From Eggerthellaceae bacterium (GTDB taxonomy: Bacteria; Actinomycetota; Coriobacteriia; Coriobacteriales; Eggerthellaceae): a stretch of 64,000 nt of DNA. The DNA lies in the NCBI GenBank assembly GCA_009782615.1, contig WRIS01000001.1, positions 461,712-525,711 on the forward strand, read 5' to 3'. Below are positions 1 to 7,292 of the stretch, piece after piece (the first letter of the stretch is position 1; every line of letters begins with the position of its first letter). Both the position numbers and the translations under genes were made by a program. The notes under the pieces were generated by a model. The model worked only from the letters and a program-made list of their open reading frames with translations, made no database searches and had not been told where the DNA came from.

Positions 1-928
1 ACAACACCAACACCGACTTTCGCTGAGACCATCCCGCATCTAAGAGGCGGTGGTGCAAGTGCCCTGAATCGGCTTGTTGGATGGGTTGCTTTGCGCGCAG
101 GCGGCGAACAATTGCCGAAAGGGTATCAACCAGCGGGATACCCGCCATAACCAGCGGCACCAACATGACCATCACGCTTTGGGTGCGCACGAGACCCGCA
201 AGGGAAATGATGCCCACTAAAAGCCCCAAAAACAGCGAACCCGAATCGCCCATGAAGATGGAAGCGGGGGAAAAGTTAAAGCGTAAAAACGCCAGGCAGA
301 CAGCAACCAAGATAATGCCTGGCATCGCATAGATAGCACCGCCTCGTGCCGTGATAAGGTACAAAAGCCCAAAGGCAACAATTGCCACAATACCTGTAGC
401 GAGACCGTCAAGACCATCGATAAGATTGGTAATATTGACAAAAATAACCAAGTACAAAACGGTAATAGGATAGTCAAAGAGACCGAGTTCGATAAAGCCA
501 TCCCCAAAAGGTGTGCGCACCAGTTCGATTGAAATCCCTGATATGGCCACGATAGTTGCCGCAACTACCTGTCCGCTGAATTTCACAAAAGGCGACAGTT
601 GAGAAATATCGTCGATAAGCCCTACGATGAACATGAAGCTTATCCCGCCAAACAACAAAACTAGATTGATTTCCTTCAAAGCAGCAATGTCGACAATTTC
701 CCAGTTGAAGAACGCAACGCCGAGGGCGATAGTAGCGCACGCCGCCATAAAGCCCGTGTAAAGAGCAATGCCCCCGCACCGAGGAACAGGAGTAGAATTC
801 AGACGGCGATTTCCAGGGTAGTCCACCGCACCAATCTTTCTGGCAATGCGCTTGGAAGCGGGAACCATAAAATACGTGACCAAGAACGCCACCGCAAATA
901 TTATTAAAACTTGATACGTCTCAACCAA
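1..928 (-). CDS. TagO/WecA/MraY-family polyprenyl-phosphate glycosyl-1-phosphate transferase (3' end beyond window)
   Basis: The minus frame stays open to the left edge and shows about 309 residues. The family transfers a sugar-1-phosphate, usually GlcNAc-1-P, from a UDP-sugar to undecaprenyl phosphate in the membrane, the first step of wall teichoic acid or capsule synthesis. Family motifs are visible: VGLIDD near residue 105, NLIDGLDG near 165, FMGDSGS near 220, and the HLHHRLLDAGWSQ loop near the edge, separated by hydrophobic membrane segments. The start is a TTG at 928 with AAGGG a few bases upstream; no ATG fits better. A TATAAT box lies at 981-976 on the same strand, so it may have its own promoter, separate from the LCP gene upstream. 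Which sugar it uses cannot be read from sequence. Confidence 0.92.
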   Translation of the reverse strand, partial: MVETYQVLIIFAVAFLVTYFMVPASKRIARKIGAVDYPGNRRLNSTPVPRCGGIALYTGFMAACATIALGVAFFNWEIVDIAALKEINLVLLFGGISFMFIVGLIDDISQLSPFVKFSGQVVAATIVAISGISIELVRTPFGDGFIELGLFDYPITVLYLVIFVNITNLIDGLDGLATGIVAIVAFGLLYLITARGGAIYAMPGIILVAVCLAFLRFNFSPASIFMGDSGSLFLGLLVGIISLAGLVRTQSVMVMLVPLVMAGIPLVDTLSAIVRRLRAKQPIQQADSGHLHHRLLDAGWSQRKSVLVL

Positions 929-975
929 AGTTTACCCTTATGCGTATATCCTCAAGAATTGAAAAAACAGGTCTC

Positions 976-981
976 ATTATA
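976..981 (-). promoter_or_regulatory. -10-like TATAAT box upstream of the TagO-like gene
   Basis: Minus strand reads TATAAT about 50 bases before the TTG start at 928. No good -35 hexamer is seen at 16-18 bases, so this is a weak prediction. The 138-base gap also holds a direct repeat of ATGCTCA and no clear terminator. Confidence 0.35.
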
Positions 982-1066
982 TAGTAAGGCATGCTCAGAT
1001 ATGCTCAAATGCGTGTTAATTTTTCTCCCGTGCGTTTTACGCTTTTCATTTTCGCTCAATTTCGGC

Positions 1067-2707
1067 TTAAAGATTAGGTAATTCAACTAAAGTGTTGGGG
1101 TCACCGCCCTGTTCTACCAGTTGAATTATCTCTTTCCAAAGGATTTCATCGCGATAAGCAAGCCAAAGACCACCGTATTCTGCATGAATGCCACCCTTAT
1201 AAGGTCCTGATCCTGAAATAATAGCAATTTTGTCGGCATTATCTACGAAGTCGGCAAGGGTTTCGATGAAAGCGTCCCTTTCCCAGTTGGTATCCGCATG
1301 AGCGTAGAGTGCTTCCACCCCGTGGTCAACCAAACCTGCATTTTTCGCAATTTGGAGCATAATGACTGCCAGAATCTGGCGATCCTGTATTTGGCGGGAA
1401 GCGTCTTCATCGCCAGGATAATCTTTGCGCATGCGAGCTAACACCAAGGTTTCCTGCCCATCAAGCAAGTGCGTGCCTGCAGAAAGGGAAATGTCGTCGC
1501 CGCTCACGATTCCCTTTAAGGACATATTCATCGGAACGTGTGCGGTAACGCCGCCCAGGGCATCAACAAATTTCTCGAACTGGACAAAGCCCATGTCGAA
1601 GTGGTATTTAATGCTCACGCCCGTGAGTGCCTCAACCGCCTCAACTGCCCCAGCCATACCGTTTTGATAATAGGCATCGTTGATTTTCTTGCCCGGCATG
1701 CCGTTTATCGTAGCTGCCGTATCGCGCGGAACGGAAACAATGGTTATCTGATAGGTTTGAGGGTTAACGTAGAGCAACATCATGGTGTCTGAGCGCCCTT
1801 TGCCGTCAGAATAGTTCGGGCTGGTGATTTCTCGGGTACCCACGCGAGAATCGTTACCAATTACCAGCGCATAAAAAGGTTCTTTTTCTTTTTTGGTGAT
1901 GACTACCGGCTTTTCTTGTTCGGGTAGTTGTTTCATTATGGCAACATCCGAAGAAACTGGAGCTACGCTTAGGTTGTTTTGGTGGCGGACAAATAAAAAG
2001 AAGGCAAGCGCCAAACACGCCAGTACGGCGACAATCGCCAGAAAAATTGCAGCCCCCTTGCGCCGCGACGAGCCTTTCGTGGCAGAAGTTGTGGCGTAAG
2101 CGGTGGCGGGTTTCACGGTAGGAGTTGTAGAGGCTTTCACGATAGGCGCTGTAGCCGCTTTCCCAATAGGAGCTGCGCCTTTGTTGCCCCGCGTTGCATT
2201 GCCTGCACCATGCCCACCGCCTGCAGCGTGGCTGGGTGCGCCATGGCTGCCTGCGCTTTTGCCTGCAGCGTGGCTGCCTGCACCATGCCCGCCAGCAGCA
2301 TGGTCGCTTCCACCATGCCCGTGGCCAGATGCGCCGTGGCCGTGGCCACTTTCGCTGTGGTGGCCGCTTGCGTTGTGGTGGCCGCTTGCGTTGTGGTGAA
2401 CGCTTGCGGCATGATGGCTGCTTGCCGTGTCATGAGCGCTCGCGACAGCTTTTTTAAGGTCTACGCTTCGAATCGTACTGCTTGTGGCAGCGGCAATTTT
2501 CGCAGAGGTTGTAGCTTTCGTGGGGGCAGGGTGCGTGGGCGTAGCCTTCGTAGGCGCAGTTTTCACAGCCGTAGCCTTCGTAGCGAGCGCGGCTTTAACT
2601 GGAGCACTCGTATAGGCTCTTCTTCCATTCGGAAAAGCATTCATCCCTCTGGTATAGGCGCTTCTCCCTTTCAAATAATTATTAGAACCCGTCTCAGAGC
2701 CGCTCAT
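1067..2707 (-). CDS. LytR-CpsA-Psr (LCP) family ligase with His/Gly-rich cytoplasmic N-terminus
   Basis: LCP enzymes transfer lipid-linked anionic polymers onto peptidoglycan at the outer membrane face. Residues about 1-215 are low complexity: Thr/Ala/Lys-rich, then a His/Gly/Ser/Ala-rich stretch near 93-170 with many HH, GH and SGH units. A single membrane segment follows at about 219-241, then the LCP domain (about 275-500) with YALVIGNDSR, RSDTMMLL, VSVPRDT and LARMRKDYPGDEDASRQ. The arginines and aspartates that bind the pyrophosphate lipid are present. ATG at 2707 is preferred over TTG at 2710 because GGAAGG sits 7 bases upstream of the ATG. It follows another LCP gene by 22 bases, so the two are probably co-transcribed. 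The His-rich tail is unusual for the family; metal binding is possible but not shown. Confidence 0.93.
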   Translation of the reverse strand: MSGSETGSNNYLKGRSAYTRGMNAFPNGRRAYTSAPVKAALATKATAVKTAPTKATPTHPAPTKATTSAKIAAATSSTIRSVDLKKAVASAHDTASSHHAASVHHNASGHHNASGHHSESGHGHGASGHGHGGSDHAAGGHGAGSHAAGKSAGSHGAPSHAAGGGHGAGNATRGNKGAAPIGKAATAPIVKASTTPTVKPATAYATTSATKGSSRRKGAAIFLAIVAVLACLALAFFLFVRHQNNLSVAPVSSDVAIMKQLPEQEKPVVITKKEKEPFYALVIGNDSRVGTREITSPNYSDGKGRSDTMMLLYVNPQTYQITIVSVPRDTAATINGMPGKKINDAYYQNGMAGAVEAVEALTGVSIKYHFDMGFVQFEKFVDALGGVTAHVPMNMSLKGIVSGDDISLSAGTHLLDGQETLVLARMRKDYPGDEDASRQIQDRQILAVIMLQIAKNAGLVDHGVEALYAHADTNWERDAFIETLADFVDNADKIAIISGSGPYKGGIHAEYGGLWLAYRDEILWKEIIQLVEQGGDPNTLVELPNL

Positions 2708-2729
2708 CAAAAAACCTTCCTTAGCTAGC

Positions 2730-3881
2730 TTATTTCTTGCTCGACTTCTTTTTTGCTTTCGGAATAATTGCGGTGTCCTCTACGTCTACTTTCGACGGAT
2801 TTTTCCCGGCATCAACAATCTTCATGATAGCCGCCCAGCCTTCGGGGTTTTCATAGCACATCCACAAGCCATCTTTATTGAGGGCTCCACTATACGGTCC
2901 GGTACCAGTGTACACCTTTGGTTTATCAGCACCATTGGCAAAGGTAAGCGCCAGGGAAAGAAGCTCGCCTGAGCGCAAGTCGGTTCGCGTGCATTCGGCA
3001 AGCCCAAGCAGCGCTTCAGGCATTTGATGCGATGGCTTGTCAAGAATCTTCTTTAAAATTGCCACACCCAACACCCGAACGTTATCTTGGCGCGTTACAT
3101 CTTCGCCTTCGGTGTATTCATGGCGCGCACGAGCAAAGGCTTGGGCTTGCTGCCCGTTGAGAACCTGCTTGCCTGCTTCTAAGCTTATTTCTTCACCCGT
3201 TAGAGCATCTTTGACCGTGATGTCAACCGGCACAGTCACCTCTACTCCGCCCAAATCATCAACCAGTTTTTGAAGCTCGGAAAAATGAATTTCCGCGTAA
3301 TGGGCGATTGAGACCCCGGTAAGTTCTGATACCGCCTGAATCGAAGCGCTGGCACCGCCCATATTGTATACTTCGTTAATTTTTATTACCGAATCATCAG
3401 GCAACGTATAAGGCGTGTCGCGCGGAATGCTCAGCATGGTCATAAGTTTTTTGGACGCGTCAACACGCACTAACATCATGGTGTCAGAACGTTCTTCGCC
3501 TTCGCCGTACGTGGGATGATCCGCATTTGCCGTTCCTTCGCGAGAGTCGGAGCCTAACACTAATACATAAAAGGGCTCATTAGCAGGTGTTTCAACCAAT
3601 ACCGGCGAAAGATCTTCTTCTAGTTCAAACCTATTGTTCAGTTGGTTAAGGTAGGACATCAAGTAGAGCGCCGCGCCGGCGATAAGCACCACCAAGGCTA
3701 TGCCAACCCCGGTGAGAATCTTTTTGCGTTGGCGAGCTTTTTCTCGTTCGGCCTTCGATTTTTCAAATCCCTTTGCCGAAGAGACCTGATGAGTCCCGTG
3801 ATGATACGGGCTTTGAGCATGTTTCACATCTAATCCTTTGCGCTTACTTTTGAAATTCTTTTCTACCTTAAATGTTTTCAA
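2730..3881 (-). CDS. LytR-CpsA-Psr (LCP) family ligase
   Basis: A second LCP protein of 383 residues, close to the usual family length. It has a basic cytoplasmic N-terminus, one membrane segment at about 55-77, and an LCP domain with FYVLVLGSDSREG, RSDTMMLV, LSIPRDT, INEVYNMGG and FARARHEYTEGEDVTRQ. Expected role: attachment of teichoic acid or capsule chains to peptidoglycan. The called TTG start overlaps the end of the CDP-glycerol-type transferase by 14 bases and has only a weak ribosome site. GTG at 3827, with AAAGGA 6-7 bases upstream, is a plausible alternative and still leaves the membrane segment intact. Two adjacent LCP genes suggest either redundancy or different acceptor polymers. 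Confidence 0.93.
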   Translation of the reverse strand: MKTFKVEKNFKSKRKGLDVKHAQSPYHHGTHQVSSAKGFEKSKAEREKARQRKKILTGVGIALVVLIAGAALYLMSYLNQLNNRFELEEDLSPVLVETPANEPFYVLVLGSDSREGTANADHPTYGEGEERSDTMMLVRVDASKKLMTMLSIPRDTPYTLPDDSVIKINEVYNMGGASASIQAVSELTGVSIAHYAEIHFSELQKLVDDLGGVEVTVPVDITVKDALTGEEISLEAGKQVLNGQQAQAFARARHEYTEGEDVTRQDNVRVLGVAILKKILDKPSHQMPEALLGLAECTRTDLRSGELLSLALTFANGADKPKVYTGTGPYSGALNKDGLWMCYENPEGWAAIMKIVDAGKNPSKVDVEDTAIIPKAKKKSSKK

Positions 3882-5094
3882 TAACGCCTATTATACGCGC
3901 TGCAAGGTCATGCGTGTTGCTGCCTTGCGTGTATGAAACATATTTCTCTAGAAAAGCACGTTGTTCTTGGGGAGAATATTCTTCTTGGGCAATAGCAGAA
4001 ACGAGGCTTTTTGCTTTAGCGTAGACCTTACCAGGCACTTCGCGGCGGTAATCAATAAAAATTCCCCGTTCTTTTTCATATTCATCAAGGTCAAAAGCAA
4101 AGAAATACGTCGGCTTTTGCATGGCTATAAATTCATATACCAGCGAAGAATAATCACTCACACAAGCGTGGGCAATCATTCCCATCTCTATCGAAGAAAA
4201 CTTTTTGTCAAACAAAACACAGGTGTCCTGAATATCAAAATCACCTGCTTGGCTTTGGTTTATGGTAGCAATCTTACTTTCCCAGCGATTGCGATATTTT
4301 TGATGAAGCTTTAACACCAAGGCAAATTCATCACGCTTCTTGTTTGCTTCGCTGACCGCCTCTATAAGTTCTTTAACCTTTTGGGGGAAATCGGTACTAT
4401 TTTTCCTGGATGTTGGCGCATACACAATAACTTTTTTATTTTCCAAGAATGGATAGGTTTGGTATATCTTTGTAGCCATCCTTGTCCGAATTTTTTCGTC
4501 TTGTGAATAATCAACACGCGGAAGCGCGCCAGTCAGTATTCCTTGAAGCGGCTTTTGACCCTTTACGCCCGAATCAGGCGCATATCCAAAAACCTGCAAA
4601 ATAGCTTCTTCGCACGCGGGAGAACTCACCAAAACGTGCGTGTAGCCGCGATGCATAGAAAACGCCTTCGCAAGTTTTGCGCTTCGCCCTTCTTCGACCC
4701 CGATAGCTGCATGACCAGCCTTTTTCATCAGCCCGATAGCGTGCCCTATTTGCAGCACTTTTAAGTCACGCTTGTGATTCAATACACTCACTGGAAGGCA
4801 ATAGGAATCAAGAATAACCAGTTTTGCTGTTGCCATATGAGACATCTGGGAAAGCAGTACGGGAAAATAGTTCAAAAATCCCTTCGGATTTTCAGTAAAT
4901 GTTTTGCATTTCACCACAAAGGAAAAGTCGGGCAAAGCTTTTTCAAGTTCTGCCTGCAACAATCTAAAATCTATGGACGGCACGTTACTTTGCCTGCTTA
5001 CGAAGACAATCTTGTTTTTTGTCGGCGCGAGCTTCATAAAGAAGTAAATAACGCGCAAAATCACACAAGCCGCTTTTATGCTTAGGGCAAACAC
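3868..5094 (-). CDS. CDP-glycerol glycerophosphotransferase family protein (TagB/TagF-like)
   Basis: A 408-residue member of the Glyphos_transf family, which moves glycerol- or ribitol-phosphate from the CDP donor to a lipid-linked acceptor at the inner membrane face. Visible signatures: VFVSRQSNVPSIDF near 30, LQIGHAIGLMKKAG near 125 (active-site His region), VIVYAPTSRK near 220, and the nucleotide-binding SDYSSLVYEF near 310. The GTG start at 5094 is supported by the paralogue at 27.9 kb, whose N-terminus aligns from the same point. A run of ten G residues lies directly between GGAAG and this GTG, so the tract forms part of the ribosome-binding region. The gene lies 42 bases after the SDR gene and overlaps the LCP gene, so it belongs to the same operon. 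Polymer type is not determined. Confidence 0.9.
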   Translation of the reverse strand: MFALSIKAACVILRVIYFFMKLAPTKNKIVFVSRQSNVPSIDFRLLQAELEKALPDFSFVVKCKTFTENPKGFLNYFPVLLSQMSHMATAKLVILDSYCLPVSVLNHKRDLKVLQIGHAIGLMKKAGHAAIGVEEGRSAKLAKAFSMHRGYTHVLVSSPACEEAILQVFGYAPDSGVKGQKPLQGILTGALPRVDYSQDEKIRTRMATKIYQTYPFLENKKVIVYAPTSRKNSTDFPQKVKELIEAVSEANKKRDEFALVLKLHQKYRNRWESKIATINQSQAGDFDIQDTCVLFDKKFSSIEMGMIAHACVSDYSSLVYEFIAMQKPTYFFAFDLDEYEKERGIFIDYRREVPGKVYAKAKSLVSAIAQEEYSPQEQRAFLEKYVSYTQGSNTHDLAARIIGVIENI

Positions 5095-5095
5095 G

Positions 5096-5105
5096 CCCCC
5101 CCCCC
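5096..5105 (-). repeat. G10 homopolymer tract at a translation start
   Basis: Ten consecutive C on the plus strand are ten G on the coding strand, placed one base before the GTG start of the CDP-glycerol-type transferase. Length change here would alter the Shine-Dalgarno strength or spacing rather than the reading frame. Confidence 0.8.
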
Positions 5106-5136
5106 TTCCGGCGGGAATCGAAACTTTTATTTTTGT

Positions 5137-6270
5137 TTATTTAAAGGATAGCACAGTTCGTTTCATGCCGTCCAACAAACCTACCAGCGGTTTCCATCCC
5201 AAAGATTCAAGCCGTACAGTATCAAGTTGCACAAGCGGAATCGAGTTATAGCCACCCCTGAAGGCGTCCTCTTGCGCAGGGGCAAGTTTAAGTTCTAAGC
5301 CGTATGCGGGAAAGCTGTCGAGCACCATACGGGAAACTTCAGAAATCGGGTAGGGTTCTGTTTCGTTTGCAAGATTAAACACCCTTGAGTTGACCTCGGA
5401 AAACATCGCTCGCACGATGCCGTCTATGCAGTCGGTGATGTAGCAAAAACCCCGCCTTGCAGACCCGTCGCTGTTCAGCACAATGTTTTCCCCACGAACG
5501 ACCGCGCCCAAAATGTCAGCCATGATACGCCCGTCATTTTCGATTTCCATCCCTGGTCCATAGGTATGCGCAATGCGCAAAATAGTGAAAGGAACGCCGT
5601 ATTGTTTTTCAAAGGCAACAAAAAGGGCTTCGGCAAGCCGTTTGCTTTCAGGATAGGAATTGCGGGGATGGGTAGGGTCAAGAATGCCCATGTCGGTTTC
5701 TTTGATGCGGGTGATACCTTCAGGAAGCTTGCCGTATATTTCTCGGGTGGAAGCGAAAACAACGTTTTTCGCTCCTGCGCGGCGGGCAAAGTCCAACACG
5801 TTGATGGTGCCTAAAGCGTTTGCTCGAACGATTGATGCAGGATCTTGGCTTATCAGGCGCGCGCTTGCTGAAGCTGCCAAGTGGAAGATGTAGTCAATCT
5901 TTTCTGGGGCTGTACCCAGGGCTGTACCCAGGGCTGTACCTGGAGCTGTAGCTAAAGTGGCTCCGCCGCCTTCGCCTTCGCCACCGCCGTGCCTAATAGG
6001 CTCACAGATATCTTGATGAAGGAAGGCGAAATAATCCTTGTGCACGTATTCCTCAAAAGTCGCTTGAGCTTTTTCAAGATTGCGCACGAGTACATAAAGG
6101 GCAATATTGAAATTGCATGAATCGTTCAAATAGCAAAAAAGCCAGACCAAGTATTTCCCAATGAGGGAATTTCCTCCAGTAACCAGCACCGTTGAGTTTT
6201 TGAACAACGATAAATCAAGCCCATCTCGGCTGATAAGTTCTTCGATATCTTCAACGATTATCTGATGCAC
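5137..6270 (-). CDS. Extended SDR (NAD-dependent sugar epimerase/dehydratase)
   Basis: A Rossmann-fold extended short-chain dehydrogenase. It shows the dinucleotide motif VTGGNSLIGKYLV, FHLAASAS, the catalytic YPESKR (YxxxK), and ILRIAHTYGPG. It would modify a nucleotide sugar or nucleotide polyol. It follows the IspD/TarI-like gene by 34 bases, so the pair may make and process one CDP-linked donor; fused IspD-SDR proteins such as Bcs1 of Haemophilus make CDP-ribitol, but this SDR is of the epimerase type, so the product is uncertain. The GTG at 6270 with AGAAAG 8 bases upstream is chosen because the longer frame would overlap the upstream gene by over 90 bases. A Gly/Ala/Thr-rich insertion made of 12-base repeats sits in a loop before the HLAA motif. 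Confidence 0.85.
   Translation of the reverse strand: MHQIIVEDIEELISRDGLDLSLFKNSTVLVTGGNSLIGKYLVWLFCYLNDSCNFNIALYVLVRNLEKAQATFEEYVHKDYFAFLHQDICEPIRHGGGEGEGGGATLATAPGTALGTALGTAPEKIDYIFHLAASASARLISQDPASIVRANALGTINVLDFARRAGAKNVVFASTREIYGKLPEGITRIKETDMGILDPTHPRNSYPESKRLAEALFVAFEKQYGVPFTILRIAHTYGPGMEIENDGRIMADILGAVVRGENIVLNSDGSARRGFCYITDCIDGIVRAMFSEVNSRVFNLANETEPYPISEVSRMVLDSFPAYGLELKLAPAQEDAFRGGYNSIPLVQLDTVRLESLGWKPLVGLLDGMKRTVLSFK
5908..5963. repeat. 12-base tandem repeat inside the SDR gene
   Basis: Three near-identical units of GGGCTGTACCCA followed by a decayed unit encode alternating Gly/Thr/Ala residues. The insertion lies in a loop of the Rossmann domain between the EGEGGG stretch and EKIDYIFHLAA. 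Unit number could vary between strains without breaking the frame, since 12 is divisible by three. Confidence 0.75.
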
Positions 6271-6304
6271 AACACATTCTTTCTGATTTCTTTCCCGTGT
6301 AGGA

Positions 6305-7090
6305 CTAACTATCCTGATTACCCTGCGAAGGCGGAATGGCTTGTTGGGCATCGAGTAGGGGGAGCCCCAAAAGTTCTTTGGTCTTTCGATAGCCAAAAAG
6401 TCCTTCTAAAATATAGACATCTTCAGGGTTGGTGATTTTAATGTTGCCGACATTGCCGCGAACAAGATTAACTTCCCTTCCCAAAACATCAAAAAGGGTG
6501 CACGCATCAACGATATCCGTGAAATCAGGGTTGGTCTTGCGCACTTCTTCGTAGGCGCTCATCACATCATCAATAAAGAAAGTTTGGGGAGCCTGAACAG
6601 AAAAGGTGTGTCTTCTTAGGGGTACTTCTTCTGTGTTGATTCCGTCTTCGCTCACAATGATGGTTTCTTGGCAGGGCGTAGACGTTATGGCGTTGCCTTT
6701 TTCCAAGGCAGTTTCAACTAAGTTGGTAATAAGGATGTCGGTGACAAAGGGGCGCACACCATCATGAATAAGCACGAGAGTATCTTCAGTGTTATGCAGG
6801 CGTGCTTCTGTCAGCGCATTATAGATGGAGTGCTGGGCGGTATTCCCCCCAGGAACAATTGCTTTTACCTTTTCAATCTTGTACTGCTCAAGAAGGCGTT
6901 GGGTGTGTTCTATCCATTCTTCTTTGCACGCCAGATAGATTTCGTCGATTAAGGGGTGTTTTTCGAAGCAATCAAGCGTCCAGACCAAAATGGGCTTATT
7001 GCTTACTTCAATAAATTGTTTGGGGAGCGAAGATTCCCCCATCCTGCTTCCTACCCCACCCGCAAAAATGATTCCCACATTTTTTGTCAT
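6305..7090 (-). CDS. IspD/TarI-family cytidylyltransferase
   Basis: A 261-residue cytidylyltransferase of the IspD family, which couples CTP to a sugar- or polyol-phosphate. Motifs: IFAGGVGSRMGESSLPKQF (nucleotide-binding loop) at 7-25, LIHDGVRPFV near 108, and TDIVDACTLFDVLGREVNLVRGN near 190-212. In wall polymer clusters this family (TarI) makes CDP-ribitol, and the neighbouring CDP-glycerol-type transferase and LCP genes support an envelope role over isoprenoid synthesis. The ATG at 7090 is chosen for GAGGA 6 bases upstream; the longer frame back to 7138 has no ribosome site. It is the first gene of a minus-strand operon that reads toward 1.1 kb and is driven from a TATAAT box at 7179-7174. 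The true substrate is an inference. Confidence 0.88.
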   Translation of the reverse strand: MTKNVGIIFAGGVGSRMGESSLPKQFIEVSNKPILVWTLDCFEKHPLIDEIYLACKEEWIEHTQRLLEQYKIEKVKAIVPGGNTAQHSIYNALTEARLHNTEDTLVLIHDGVRPFVTDILITNLVETALEKGNAITSTPCQETIIVSEDGINTEEVPLRRHTFSVQAPQTFFIDDVMSAYEEVRKTNPDFTDIVDACTLFDVLGREVNLVRGNVGNIKITNPEDVYILEGLFGYRKTKELLGLPLLDAQQAIPPSQGNQDS

Positions 7091-7173
7091 TGCATTCCTC
7101 ATTTGCGCTGAACTTGTCTGCAAACCAGTTTTTACCAAACCAGCTGTTCTTTTCTACTAGAATATGTCCGATT

Positions 7174-7179
7174 ATTATA
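7174..7179 (-). promoter_or_regulatory. -10 TATAAT box for the TarI-like operon
   Basis: The minus strand has TATAAT about 85 bases before the ATG at 7090, in a 200-base region between divergent operons. The -35 region is not consensus. Confidence 0.45.
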
Positions 7180-7245
7180 GAGAACCGTTTGCCCGTTCTT
7201 AGGGAAATTCTCAGATTCGTAGCCAAATCCCACGGAAATCCCATG

Positions 7246-7254
7246 TGGTATAAT
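7246..7254 (+). promoter_or_regulatory. Extended -10 promoter (TGGTATAAT) for the glycosyltransferase operon
   Basis: TGGTATAAT gives a TGn-extended -10 about 40 bases before the TTG start at 7293. A poor -35 is usual for extended -10 promoters. It faces away from the minus-strand -10 box 70 bases to the left. Confidence 0.55.
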
Positions 7255-7292
7255 TCCTAAAATATCAATCAACTGGAGAGATTGGGATATCT

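Noticed and set aside
6305..7090. Isoprenoid IspD
   Set aside because: Possible by fold, but the neighbouring SDR, CDP-glycerol-type transferase and LCP genes favour a TarI-like role.
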